Part shown: positions 19,621 to 28,996 of the stretch, piece by piece
Position numbering within the stretch: position 1 is the stretch's first letter
Layout of the letters: each line of letters begins with the position of its first letter
NCBI RefSeq assembly: GCF_039645985.1
Contig: NZ_CP147919.1
Span: 1,984,001 to 2,048,000, forward strand
Direction of reading: 5' to 3'
Source of the DNA: Sulfurimonas sp. HSL3-7
GTDB taxonomy: Bacteria > Campylobacterota > Campylobacteria > Campylobacterales > Sulfurimonadaceae
Length of the DNA stretch: 64,000 nucleotides
The notes under the pieces: model-generated
The model's database searches: none
What the model was told of the DNA's origin: nothing
What the model saw: only the letters and a program-made list of their open reading frames with translations
Position numbers and translations under genes: made by a program

Positions 19621-20436
19621 ATGAAAAAGCTACTATTAATTTTGATATCATTAAGCACCTTGCTTCATGCCAAAGACGATACATATATCGGTCTTGGCCC
19701 CTATTTCCAGACACAGCCCTACAAAGATGCCGATCCTGTTGTTCTCGCCTCGCCGGTCATCTTTTTCGATAATTCACTCTTCTATGTTCGATGGACACGT
19801 GTCGGAATGTACTTTTACGGACAGAAAGGCGACAAGTTCAGCTGGGGTGCTTCGATCACCGCCCAGCCGCAGATCATCGGCTATTATGAGACCGATGCCT
19901 TCAACGCGCTAGGCTCCCGAGACAAGACCCCGATCTTGGAAGGGATGGAGCCGCATGAGAGCAGCTGGGAAGGGGGTCTGGCCCTGAGTGCCAGCTATGA
20001 AAACTATTTCGGCGAATTTTTACTGCTGCATGATATTTTCAACGAGTACAACGGCCTCAAAGCACGTATGGAAATAGGCGCAGAATACACCGTCGGCAAT
20101 TTTTACTTTGTACCGAGTGTGCTGGCAGTCTATCTTTCACCAAAGTTTACAGACTACTATTTTGGTATTCCCCAGGATGAGACGGATGCAGGGCTGAGAC
20201 CGGACAGCTATAAAGCCGGTGCGGCACTCAACCTTGCCGCCCAGACCTACATCGAATACAATCTCAATGAGCATTGGCATCTTTTAGCCAATCTTCGTGC
20301 CGATTATCTTGGGAAAAGCATTCAAGACAGTCCGCTTGTTGATGACAAAATGATGTATTCCGGGATGCTCTCTGTTCTGTACTCTTTCAATCTCTTTGGC
20401 GAAGATCAAGCCTTACTGAATTTACCGAAAAAGTAG
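19621..20436 (+). CDS. MipA/OmpV-family outer-membrane protein
   Basis: 271 residues with a signal peptide (MKKLLLILISLSTLLHA) and beta-barrel-like alternating sequence. YIGLGPYFQTQPYKDADPV near the mature N-terminus and the internal LSASYENYFGEF resemble the MipA/OmpV family. The precise role is unknown; family members scaffold murein-degrading machinery or act as osmotically regulated barrels. Confidence 0.7.
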   Translation: MKKLLLILISLSTLLHAKDDTYIGLGPYFQTQPYKDADPVVLASPVIFFDNSLFYVRWTRVGMYFYGQKGDKFSWGASITAQPQIIGYYETDAFNALGSRDKTPILEGMEPHESSWEGGLALSASYENYFGEFLLLHDIFNEYNGLKARMEIGAEYTVGNFYFVPSVLAVYLSPKFTDYYFGIPQDETDAGLRPDSYKAGAALNLAAQTYIEYNLNEHWHLLANLRADYLGKSIQDSPLVDDKMMYSGMLSVLYSFNLFGEDQALLNLPKK

Positions 20437-20550
20437 TCACGATCCACTCTTTTCGTCTTCAACAGCCTTAAAACCTCTCCAGCAATAATGATACGTTCAA
20501 AAGCCCTGTTTTCTTAAAGATCATTCACCGTTTTTTAAGCCCTTCTTGCC

Positions 20551-20556
20551 TATAAT
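20551..20556 (+). promoter_or_regulatory. -10 box of the carB promoter
   Basis: TATAAT lies 34 nt upstream of the carB ATG and is followed by an AT-rich leader and an AAGGG ribosome-binding site. Confidence 0.55.
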
Positions 20557-20589
20557 TAGCAAATTTTTACACATTTTTGAAGGGTCATA

Positions 20590-23500
20590 ATGCCAAAACG
20601 CGAAGACATAAAGACAATCTTACTTATCGGTTCAGGTCCGATCATTATCGGCCAAGCATGTGAATTCGATTATTCAGGGACACAAGCCGTTAAAACACTT
20701 AAAGAGTTAGGCTATAGAGTTGTACTCATCAACTCGAATCCGGCAACCATTATGACCGATCCTGAGTTTGCAGATCGTACCTACATCGAGCCGATCAAGC
20801 CTGAGGTCATTGCAGAGATCATCAAAAAAGAGAATGTCGATGCCATCCTGCCGACCATGGGTGGACAGACAGCACTTAATGCCGCAATGAAGATGTATGA
20901 AAACGGGATGCTTGAAGGTGTCGAGTTCCTGGGTGCAAAACCGGAAGCGATCACCATGGGTGAAGACCGTACCGCATTCAAAGATGCGATGATCAGACTC
21001 GGGATGGACCTGCCCCATTCACGTTATGCCCATAACATGGATGAAGCCCTTGAAGCTGCCGAAGAGATAGGTTTCCCGATCATCATCCGCGCTTCCTTTA
21101 CGCTTGCGGGCGGCGGTTCAGGTGTGGCGTACAACATCGATGAGTACAAAGAACTCGCGCAGCGCGGTCTCGATGAAAGCCCGATCACGGAGATCCTTGT
21201 TGAGGAATCTCTTCTTGGCTGGAAAGAGTATGAGATGGAGGTCATCCGAGACTCGGCGGACAACTGTATCATCGTCTGTTCGATCGAAAACTTTGATCCG
21301 ATGGGCGTCCATACCGGCGACTCTATCACCGTTGCTCCGGCACTCACCCTGACGGACAAAGAGTACCAGCGTATGCGTGACGCTTCATTCGCTATTTTAC
21401 GTGAGATCGGTGTCGATACAGGCGGATCGAACGTCCAGTTCTCAGTCGACCCGAAAACAGGCCGTATGATCGTTATCGAGATGAACCCCCGCGTATCACG
21501 TTCATCGGCATTGGCCTCAAAAGCGACAGGTTACCCTATTGCAAAAGTGGCGACCCTTCTGGCCGTCGGTTTTACCCTTGATGAAGTGACCAATGACATC
21601 ACCGGTACGCCGGCATCATTCGAGCCGGTCATCGACTACGTCGTGACGAAGATTCCGCGCTTTACATTCGAGAAGTTCCCTGAAGCCGAGTCAACGCTCT
21701 CGACCTCGATGAAATCTGTCGGTGAAGTCATGGCAATCGGACGTACCTTCAAAGAGTCTATCCAAAAGGCCCTCTGCTCTCTTGAGACCGGGCTCAGCGG
21801 CTTTGACGAGATAAAAGGTGATATGGAGTTCATCCAGCATGAGATCCGCCGTCCGAATGCTGAACGCGTTCTTTACGTGGCAGAAGGTCTCCGCCGGGGC
21901 ATGAGCGTTGAAGAGATATTTGAGCTCTGCAAGATCGATCCGTGGTTCCTCTACCAGCTTGAAGAGATCATCGCCTCAGAGAAAAAGATCAACCTTGAAC
22001 TGCTTAATGATGAAAAATCGTTCCGCAAGCTGAAAACTGACGGTTTCTCCGATAAGCGCATCTCCAAGCTTATCACCCAGAACTGTTCGACCGGCATGAG
22101 TGAAAACGACATCTACGCTGCACGCAAGCGTTTGGACATCCACCTTGAGTACAACGAGGTCGATACCTGTGCCGCCGAGTTCGAGGCATTGACCCCGTAC
22201 CTCTACTCGACGACAAACATTACAAAGCTGCCGAAAACTGCACCGCGTGTCAGTGACAAGAAAAAAGTGTTGATCCTCGGCGGCGGGCCCAACCGTATCG
22301 GCCAGGGTATCGAGTTTGACTACTGTTGTGTCCATGCGGCGTTTGCCCTTAACGATATGGGTATCGAAACCATTATGTACAACTGTAACCCTGAAACGGT
22401 CTCTACCGATTACGACACCTCCGACGTCCTCTACTTCGAGCCGATCGATTTCGAGCATGTACGTGAAGTGATCGAAACAGAAAACCCAGACGGCATCATC
22501 GTTCACTTCGGCGGGCAGACACCGTTGAAACTGGCCAACCCTTTGACCGCGATCGGAGCAAAGATCTCCGGGACACCTGCGCGTGTGATCGACCTGGCGG
22601 AGGACCGTAAACAGTTCTCTGAATTTGTTGAAGCCAACGGACTTAAACAGCCACAAAACGGCCTTGCAACGACCAAAGAGGAGGCTGTCGTCATCGCCGA
22701 GAGATTGACCTACCCTGTACTTGTACGTCCTTCGTTCGTCCTGGGCGGACGTGCGATGCGCATTGTCTACAACGAAAATGAGCTTCGCACCTATATGGAT
22801 GAAGCGGTTTCGGTCTCTCATGACGCACCGGTGCTTGTCGACAAATTCCTTGATCAGGCTGTTGAACTTGACGTCGACTGTATCTGTGACGGCACTGACG
22901 TCTACATCGGCTCGATCATGCAGCATATCGAAGAGGCGGGAATCCACTCGGGCGATTCCGCCTGTTCGCTTCCGCCGATGAACCTTACAGCTGAGCTGCA
23001 AAAGCAGGTAGAACAACAGACCAAGACAATCGCTCTCGGTCTCGGCGTTGTCGGACTGATGAATGTCCAGTATGCCATTTACCAAAACGAGATCTACCTG
23101 ATCGAAGTCAACCCGCGTGCTTCGCGTACCGTACCGTTTGTTTCCAAAGCAACCGGCGTTCCTCTTGCCAAGGTAGCAACACGTGTCATGATGGGTGAGA
23201 ACCTCCGCAGCGCGCTGGACTTTTACGATACCTATAAGGTGGTGATGGAAGAAGACGGTCTGCTTAAACCGCGTTTGAAAGACCATGTTGCCATCAAAGA
23301 GGCGGTCTTCCCTTTCCATAAACTCTACGGTGCCGACCTGGTACTCAGCCCTGAGATGAAATCGACGGGTGAAGTCATGGGGATCAGCCGTGCCTTCGGC
23401 AAGAGTTTTGCCAAAGCCCAGATGGCAGCCGGGAATATTATTCCTACGAAAGGAACCTGTTTCCTCTCCTTTATCGATATGGACAAGGAACACGCACCGG

Positions 23501-23850
23501 AGATCGCACGCGGACTTCACAAAGCAGGTTTTAAACTGATTGCGACCAAAGGCACCCAGAAAACAATCGAAGAGGCAGGTATACCATGCGAAGTCGTTCT
23601 CAAGATCTCTGAAGGCCGTCCGAATATTCAGGACACCATGAAAAACGGCGAAATTGCAATGGCGATCAATACCTCGGACAACAACACCTCTAAAAAAGAT
23701 GCCGTCGTTATCCGCCAGATCGTACTGGCAATGAACATCCCTTACTTTACGACACTCAGTGCTGCACGTTCAGCTATTGACGCCCTCGCGCAGATGGAAG
23801 ATCTTAACTGGAATGAACCTCAGGCACTGCAAGAGTACCTCAACAATTAA
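20590..23850 (+). CDS. carB: Carbamoyl-phosphate synthase large subunit
   Basis: 1086 residues, normal length. It makes carbamoyl phosphate from bicarbonate, ammonia (from CarA) and two ATP, for pyrimidines and arginine. Two homologous ATP-grasp halves are visible: [18 protein letters not shown] at the start and [20 protein letters not shown] near residue 560, each with an NPR motif ([14 protein letters not shown] and [14 protein letters not shown]). A C-terminal MGS-like allosteric domain begins near 940. It is not next to carA. Confidence 0.98.
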   Translation: MPKREDIKTILLIGSGPIIIGQACEFDYSGTQAVKTLKELGYRVVLINSNPATIMTDPEFADRTYIEPIKPEVIAEIIKKENVDAILPTMGGQTALNAAMKMYENGMLEGVEFLGAKPEAITMGEDRTAFKDAMIRLGMDLPHSRYAHNMDEALEAAEEIGFPIIIRASFTLAGGGSGVAYNIDEYKELAQRGLDESPITEILVEESLLGWKEYEMEVIRDSADNCIIVCSIENFDPMGVHTGDSITVAPALTLTDKEYQRMRDASFAILREIGVDTGGSNVQFSVDPKTGRMIVIEMNPRVSRSSALASKATGYPIAKVATLLAVGFTLDEVTNDITGTPASFEPVIDYVVTKIPRFTFEKFPEAESTLSTSMKSVGEVMAIGRTFKESIQKALCSLETGLSGFDEIKGDMEFIQHEIRRPNAERVLYVAEGLRRGMSVEEIFELCKIDPWFLYQLEEIIASEKKINLELLNDEKSFRKLKTDGFSDKRISKLITQNCSTGMSENDIYAARKRLDIHLEYNEVDTCAAEFEALTPYLYSTTNITKLPKTAPRVSDKKKVLILGGGPNRIGQGIEFDYCCVHAAFALNDMGIETIMYNCNPETVSTDYDTSDVLYFEPIDFEHVREVIETENPDGIIVHFGGQTPLKLANPLTAIGAKISGTPARVIDLAEDRKQFSEFVEANGLKQPQNGLATTKEEAVVIAERLTYPVLVRPSFVLGGRAMRIVYNENELRTYMDEAVSVSHDAPVLVDKFLDQAVELDVDCICDGTDVYIGSIMQHIEEAGIHSGDSACSLPPMNLTAELQKQVEQQTKTIALGLGVVGLMNVQYAIYQNEIYLIEVNPRASRTVPFVSKATGVPLAKVATRVMMGENLRSALDFYDTYKVVMEEDGLLKPRLKDHVAIKEAVFPFHKLYGADLVLSPEMKSTGEVMGISRAFGKSFAKAQMAAGNIIPTKGTCFLSFIDMDKEHAPEIARGLHKAGFKLIATKGTQKTIEEAGIPCEVVLKISEGRPNIQDTMKNGEIAMAINTSDNNTSKKDAVVIRQIVLAMNIPYFTTLSAARSAIDALAQMEDLNWNEPQALQEYLNN

Positions 23851-23851
23851 T

Positions 23852-24286
23852 ATGCACAGCGTGATACTGGCCCAAACCGACACCACTGTCGGTTTCCTCT
23901 CTCAGGATTCACACAAACTTGCCCGCATCAAAGAGCGCCCCGGTAATAAACCCTTTATCCAAAGTTTTGATTCGCTGAGACGTTACAGTGCCATGGGAGG
24001 GCGTGTGCCTCGAAAGTTTAAAAACAGACTCCGTCAGGCAAAAGCGACAAGCTTTGTCATCAACAATCGGGCCATCCGTATCGTTGCAGACGGGGAGCAC
24101 CATCAACTGCTAAAAAAATTCGGCTGGTTCTACAGCACTTCTGCCAATGCAAAAGGGTGTTCATTTGACAGAGCGTTTGCTGAAGCGCATGCCGATATTA
24201 TTATCGAAGATAACAGAGGTCTGTATGAAGGTGAAGCCTCCTCTATCTACAGACTAAATCGTAAAAAAATCAAACAATTACGTTAA
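23852..24286 (+). CDS. Compact YrdC/Sua5-like protein
   Basis: 144 residues starting at ATG 23852, one base after the carB stop. It shows the start of a YrdC/Sua5 domain (QTDTTVGFLSQD, IKERPGNKPF) and the later STSANAKG motif. The region between, including the usual PGP-T segment, is shortened; full TsaC is ~190 residues. It may bind a nucleotide or RNA, but activity in threonylcarbamoyl-AMP synthesis is doubtful. Co-transcription with carB and the following lipoprotein is likely. Confidence 0.7.
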   Translation: MHSVILAQTDTTVGFLSQDSHKLARIKERPGNKPFIQSFDSLRRYSAMGGRVPRKFKNRLRQAKATSFVINNRAIRIVADGEHHQLLKKFGWFYSTSANAKGCSFDRAFAEAHADIIIEDNRGLYEGEASSIYRLNRKKIKQLR

Positions 24287-24299
24287 CAAGGAAATATCT

Positions 24300-24863
24300 A
24301 TGAAACATCTTTCAACCATCGGTTCCGCGGCCCTGCTAGGCAGTATGGGTGTCGCCGTGATGAGCGTGCTCAGCGGTTGTGAAGCACCCCAGCAGGAGCC
24401 TCAAAACCGTTTTCTGGTCATCGAGCAGCAGCCGGGCGGAAAATATATTGTTGTCGAAGAGATGCCGACAGAAGGCCCTTCTCGCGCTATCATCCGTGAA
24501 CGGGACGAAAACGGCATCGTGACAGAACGGTTTATGAGCGAGGAAGAGATGCGCCGCCTGGCTGAGCAGGAGTATCAGAAGATGCAAAACGGCCAGTCTG
24601 AACTCAACAGTGCCCCTTCAGGCGAAGGGATGGGACTGGCGGGAACCATCCTTGCCGTTGCGGCGGGTTCACTGCTGGGGAATATGATCGGTAACGCCCT
24701 GATGGGTAACAAGAACTTTCAACGCCACTCCAACACCGTCAACAAATCGGCGTATCACCAAAATGCAGCGAAACGGGCTGCTGCCGGTGGTTCCAAACGG
24801 AGTTTCTTCGGTGGTTCAAAAACGGGAAGCTCGTCAACCCGCAGCAGCTCTTTCGGCGGCTGA
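24300..24863 (+). CDS. UPF0323-family lipoprotein
   Basis: 187 residues. The signal peptide ends in lipobox LSGC, followed by IEQQPGGKYIVVEEMPTEGPSRAIIRERD-type sequence recognised from the Campylobacterota UPF0323 family. A glycine-rich hydrophobic patch (GLAGTILAVAAGSLLGNMIGNALMG) and a Ser/Gly/Arg-rich tail follow. It is probably an outer-membrane lipoprotein of unknown function. AAGGA precedes the ATG, and the next gene begins 3 nt after its stop. Confidence 0.85.
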   Translation: MKHLSTIGSAALLGSMGVAVMSVLSGCEAPQQEPQNRFLVIEQQPGGKYIVVEEMPTEGPSRAIIRERDENGIVTERFMSEEEMRRLAEQEYQKMQNGQSELNSAPSGEGMGLAGTILAVAAGSLLGNMIGNALMGNKNFQRHSNTVNKSAYHQNAAKRAAAGGSKRSFFGGSKTGSSSTRSSSFGG

Positions 24864-24866
24864 CCG

Positions 24867-26042
24867 ATGATCAGACTTCGCGATGTCGCCCCTTTAAGCG
24901 ACCTGGAACTAGAGAAGATCGGCTTTAGCTGGCACACCGATACCGATGGGAGCAAATATGTTGCCGACCAGCTTGTCGAGGTATCACAAACTGAAGCCGA
25001 AGCCTATTACGAAGCGGCCAATACACTCTATGACATGTATGTCGAAGCCGCTGAATACGTCATCGAAAACGACCTCTTTTTTGAACTTGGCATCCCTTTT
25101 AATATTATCGATACCATTAAAAAGTCATGGGAAAATGACGTGCACTGGCACATCTACGGCCGATTTGACTTTGCCGGCGGCATCGACGGGCAACCCATTA
25201 AGCTCATTGAGTTCAACGCCGATACACCGACCGGGCTTTTTGAAACGGCCATCGTACAGTGGGCTCTTCTCAAGGCCAACGGTATGGATGACGCGATGCA
25301 GTTCAACGATATCTACAAGGCGATTGAAGAGAACTTCAAACGCCTCGTCACCCTTTTTGAAGACACCTCACTTTTTGGCGAGCGTTACGAAGGGTGGAAA
25401 ATGCTCTTTTCAAGTGTTGAAGGCAATGCCGAAGAAGAGGTGACGACGCGCTTGTTGCAGCAGATCGCCACCGATGCCGGGTTTAACACCGGTTTTGATT
25501 TTCTGCAGAATGTAGCATTTGACGAAAACGGGATCAGCGACGGTAACGGCATGGAGTATGAGTATTGGTTCAAACTCTACCCCTGGGAAGATATCGGCAG
25601 CGATGAGGGGGAGTTGGCGGTACTGCTCAACACGATCATACAGAACCAGAAAGCGATCATCCTCAACCCGGCTTATACGGTTCTTTTCCAGTCGAAAGGG
25701 ATGCTCAAAGTTCTCAGCGATCTCTTTCCTGACTCCCCTTACCTCTTAAAGACATCAGATGCACCGCTGGAGGGGGCCTATGTTGAAAAACGCCACTTCG
25801 GAAGAGAGGGGGCCAACACCAAAATTGTGGACGCTTCGGGCAGTACCGTTGCCGAAACAGACGGCCCTTACGAAAACTACCGCCCGGTCTATCAGGAATA
25901 TGTGGAGTTTCCGAAAGACAGCGAAGGCAACAAGTACCAGGCCGGTGTCTTTTTTGCGTACGAAGCCTGCGGGCTGGGCTTTCGTCGCGGCGGCGAGATC
26001 CTGGACAACATGAGCAAGTTTGTAGGACACGTTCTGGTCTGA
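24867..26042 (+). CDS. Glutathionylspermidine synthase-like ATP-grasp protein
   Basis: 391 residues resembling the C-terminal amide ligase domain of glutathionylspermidine synthase and the YgiC/YjfC proteins. Recognisable features are IKLIEFNADTPTGLFETA, NPAYTVLFQSKGMLKVLSDLFPDSPYLL, KRHFGREGANTKI, and the final YEACGLGFRRGGEILDN. It probably ligates an amine to a carboxylate using ATP; the substrate is unknown. In Campylobacterota the gene commonly follows a UPF0323 lipoprotein gene, from memory. Confidence 0.85.
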   Translation: MIRLRDVAPLSDLELEKIGFSWHTDTDGSKYVADQLVEVSQTEAEAYYEAANTLYDMYVEAAEYVIENDLFFELGIPFNIIDTIKKSWENDVHWHIYGRFDFAGGIDGQPIKLIEFNADTPTGLFETAIVQWALLKANGMDDAMQFNDIYKAIEENFKRLVTLFEDTSLFGERYEGWKMLFSSVEGNAEEEVTTRLLQQIATDAGFNTGFDFLQNVAFDENGISDGNGMEYEYWFKLYPWEDIGSDEGELAVLLNTIIQNQKAIILNPAYTVLFQSKGMLKVLSDLFPDSPYLLKTSDAPLEGAYVEKRHFGREGANTKIVDASGSTVAETDGPYENYRPVYQEYVEFPKDSEGNKYQAGVFFAYEACGLGFRRGGEILDNMSKFVGHVLV

Positions 26043-26092
26043 TCCGCCTTCGTTGCGCAAATGTATACTACATAAAGAGCCGTTCGTAACGG

Positions 26093-27136
26093 CTAGAAGT
26101 CATTCCGGGTTTTAACCTCTGCTACGCCTTCACCATTTCCCATCAGAACAGCCATCCAGCGCGTTTTCTCGTTCGTCTGTAAAATGATCTTTATCATAAT
26201 GGTCAGCGGTATCGAAAGCAGCATCCCTATCGGTCCGAGCAGCCATCCCCAGAAGATCAATGATAAAAATACGATCAGCGTGGAGATACCCAATCCCTCT
26301 CCCATAATACGAGGCTCAATGATCGAGCCGATCAGAACATTGATTGCAAGATAAACGGCCCCGACCTCTAAAGCGCCAAAGGTACCAAGCTGTACAAGGG
26401 CCAGTAATACAGCCGGGACTGCGGCCAAAATGGACCCGATGTTTGGTATGAAGTTAAACAAAAAGGCGACCAGCCCCCAAAGTACGGCATAATCCAGCCC
26501 TATCCACATCAAAACGATTGTAACGATCACCCCCGTTACAAGGGAGATCACTGCTTTCAAAGCCATATAGTGTTTGATCTTGGTAAGCACTTCGTTGACA
26601 TGCTTCATCGTCTCTCTTTCACCGCCGGCAATATCAAGTTTTTTAGCGAACTGTGTCGATTCCAAAAGCATAAAGACAATAATCAAAAAGATAATAAAGC
26701 TGTTGGTCAGAACCGAACCGGCGCCCTTCAAGACGGTTGCCGAATACTGCATTAACCTGGCCGGATCAAATATCGATTTCAGATCGCCCTGAAGCAGACC
26801 GTAACGACTTAACATCTCAGTTATAGAGCTCAGCTGCACATGGAGTTTTGCCTCGTAAAGAGGCATGTTCGCGCTAAAACTCTGTACAGAGGTACCTACG
26901 ATAACGCCTAACAGACTAAAAATGATTACAAGCCCCCCAACAACCGCTAAAAGGGCTAAAACGGTGGGGACTTTTTTCTGTATCAGCCAACTGTACAAAG
27001 GTGAAATAATAATAGCGATGAAACTTGCAAGCAGAAAGGGAACTACAATTGCAGCGGCCAGTTTCAACGCAGCCAAGACGATGATGATAGATGCCAGGAC
27101 GATGATGATATTTCCGGAAATTTTTACTTGTACCAT
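26093..27136 (-). CDS. AI-2E family (PerM-like) membrane transporter
   Basis: 347 residues, about eight transmembrane helices. The C-terminal LVAFLFNFIPNIGSILAAVPAVLLAL and LVFLSLIFWGWLLGPIGMLLSIPL are hallmarks of the AI-2E/UPF0118 exporters. Members move autoinducer-2 or ions; the substrate here is not deducible. GGAG precedes the ATG. It is divergent from the next gene across a 57-nt gap with an inverted repeat. Confidence 0.92.
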   Translation of the reverse strand: MVQVKISGNIIIVLASIIIVLAALKLAAAIVVPFLLASFIAIIISPLYSWLIQKKVPTVLALLAVVGGLVIIFSLLGVIVGTSVQSFSANMPLYEAKLHVQLSSITEMLSRYGLLQGDLKSIFDPARLMQYSATVLKGAGSVLTNSFIIFLIIVFMLLESTQFAKKLDIAGGERETMKHVNEVLTKIKHYMALKAVISLVTGVIVTIVLMWIGLDYAVLWGLVAFLFNFIPNIGSILAAVPAVLLALVQLGTFGALEVGAVYLAINVLIGSIIEPRIMGEGLGISTLIVFLSLIFWGWLLGPIGMLLSIPLTIMIKIILQTNEKTRWMAVLMGNGEGVAEVKTRNDF

Positions 27137-27145
27137 TATCTCCGC

Positions 27146-27178
27146 TTATGTTAGTATATGTTTAAAAGTTTAACATAA
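27146..27178. promoter_or_regulatory. Inverted repeat TTATGTTA-N17-TAACATAA in a divergent promoter gap
   Basis: A perfect 8-bp inverted repeat centred in the 57-nt space between two divergent membrane-protein genes. The position suits a shared operator; no regulator is encoded alongside. Confidence 0.35.
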
Positions 27179-27193
27179 TTAAGGGAAAATATA

Positions 27194-27907
27194 TTGGAAG
27201 ATCAGGGTTCATTGCACAAAGCAGTCAAAGGGGAATATTTTTTCACCGTTGGTGAAATCCTCTCGGAAGCATGGGGAAAAGTATACGGCGCCAAACTCAA
27301 AATCGTAGGTGCGATGTTGATCTATCTTATACTTGCCTCACTGACGGCAGGTATCATCAACCTTTTTCTCGATTCGCAACCCTATTACGATGCGCAAGAG
27401 ACATTCAAAGGGGTATTTATCGATATGCTGGTCGGCTGGCTTGCTGCGCCGATCACCATTCCGCTCTCATTAGGCCTGCTGCTGTTGGGGTACAGCCGTG
27501 CCAACGGTGAAGAGTTGAACATCGGTTCCATATTCAACTATTATGTTCTGGTCTGGCCGCTTGTTTTTGCATCTATCCTGATCACGGTTATTACCTATAT
27601 CGGTCTGGCTCTCCTGATACTGCCCGGTATCTACCTTTCCATCGCCTATAGTTTTACGCTTCCCTTGATGGTCGATAAAGGACTTGGTATCTGGGGCGCG
27701 ATGGAGGTCTCCCGTCAGGCCGTCACCAAACACTGGTTCACTGTCTTTGGGGTCAATATTACCTTGGTGCTGCTCACTGTCTTAAGTGCGATACCTTTTG
27801 GTATCGGACTGATATGGACTATCCCGCTCGTCATGATCGCCCAGGGGGTGATGTACCGCAAGATCTTCGGCTGGAAAATCCACGACCCGATCAACGAAGC
27901 GCAGTAG
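27194..27907 (+). CDS. Predicted integral membrane protein (YciC/DUF975-like)
   Basis: 237 residues with about six helices. It starts at TTG 27194 after AAGGGA. The segment GLALLILPGIYLSIAYSFTLPLMVDKGLGIWGAMEVSRQ resembles the YciC/DUF975 type of membrane proteins, with a G-x-W-x-A-M/L-x-x-S turn. Function unknown. Confidence 0.7.
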   Translation: MEDQGSLHKAVKGEYFFTVGEILSEAWGKVYGAKLKIVGAMLIYLILASLTAGIINLFLDSQPYYDAQETFKGVFIDMLVGWLAAPITIPLSLGLLLLGYSRANGEELNIGSIFNYYVLVWPLVFASILITVITYIGLALLILPGIYLSIAYSFTLPLMVDKGLGIWGAMEVSRQAVTKHWFTVFGVNITLVLLTVLSAIPFGIGLIWTIPLVMIAQGVMYRKIFGWKIHDPINEAQ

Positions 27908-28010
27908 CTGTTTTCTTTTCGATTTAAGATTTGGGGTCCATCCCCTGCTCCCATTGTAAAGTCTTCACGCCCATCCTAAATCCTAATAAAACATGACTGC
28001 AAGCGAAAGA

Positions 28011-28817
28011 CTACTTTTGGATATCCTTACTGCTATTGAGGTTTTGAAGGTAGTTGGCGATGTTCATCAGGGAAAAGGTGACCAGGAAGATCATCAGCCC
28101 CGGAAAGAAACTGACCCACCAGGCGATATCGAGCACCTCTTTGCCGTTGCTGAGGATGGTCCCCCAGCTCATTTGCGGTGCGACGATCCCCAGGCCGAGA
28201 TAGCTCAGCCCCGATTCCGACAGGATCGCACCCCCTACCCCAAAGGTAAAACTGACAAAAAAAATAGGGGTCAGAAGCGGGGCGTAGTATTTCAAAAGGA
28301 TCTTGGCTCTGCTGACCTTTGCTATGTTCAGAATCTTGATAAAGGGCTGTGAAGTGATGGCAAAACTCTCCGAACGTATCAGCCTGGCCGTTGTCATCCA
28401 CCCGGTGACGGAGATAATCAATATCAGCACCCAGACAGAGGCGTTGATGTAGCTCACCAGTGCCAACAGCAAAAAGAAGGTCGGAAAGGTCAAGAAAAGA
28501 TCGACCGTAACGACAAAGGCTTTGTCGACTTTGCCGCGAAAATAGCCCGCCGTCGCCCCCAGCATCAGACCGACGAACGAGGCGATAAAAGCGCTCCCTA
28601 TTCCGATGAGAAGCGAGACTTTACCCCCTTCGATCAAACGTGCCAACAGATCGCGCCCAAGCCTGTCCGTCCCAAGGGGAAAGAGTGAAGACGGGGCAAC
28701 AAGGATGGCCTCTTTGTGCAGTTCATAGGGGCTCTGTAGATAGACAAACTCTCCCACAAATACAAAAATGAAAACAGAGATAAGTGCTATAAAACTCAAG
28801 TAGGGCAAACGTAGCAA
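28011..28817 (-). CDS. Orphan DppC/OppC-type ABC transporter permease
   Basis: 268 residues, about six helices, with an inner-membrane BPD-permease signature (LGTDRLGRDLLARLIEGGKVSL; the EAA-like loop near ARLIRSESFAITSQPFIKI; LLTPIFFVSFTFGVGGAILSESGLSYLG). TTG start at 28817 with AAGG upstream and an in-frame TAG four codons before it, so the N-terminus is short but complete. No DppB, ATPase or binding protein lies beside it, so its partners, if any, are elsewhere. Confidence 0.85.
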   Translation of the reverse strand: MLRLPYLSFIALISVFIFVFVGEFVYLQSPYELHKEAILVAPSSLFPLGTDRLGRDLLARLIEGGKVSLLIGIGSAFIASFVGLMLGATAGYFRGKVDKAFVVTVDLFLTFPTFFLLLALVSYINASVWVLILIISVTGWMTTARLIRSESFAITSQPFIKILNIAKVSRAKILLKYYAPLLTPIFFVSFTFGVGGAILSESGLSYLGLGIVAPQMSWGTILSNGKEVLDIAWWVSFFPGLMIFLVTFSLMNIANYLQNLNSSKDIQK

Positions 28818-28996
28818 AACGGACCTTATCTAAATAAGATTTTTATAAAAACACTATAGCCAACAAAAGCTAAGTCCGCTGTTTAACCCACGACTCATAT
28901 AGGAATGTTTATATCCCTGATGCCAATCACAAGTATCCTGTCGACGCTAATCAAAGTGATTCATACCTTCTTCAGATAATAACAGGCAGTACCCGT

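Noticed and set aside
21976-23520. A 514-codon open frame antisense to carB
   Set aside because: It lies entirely inside the well-supported carB gene, in the reverse complement. The peptide has no recognisable domain and looks like a codon-bias artefact.
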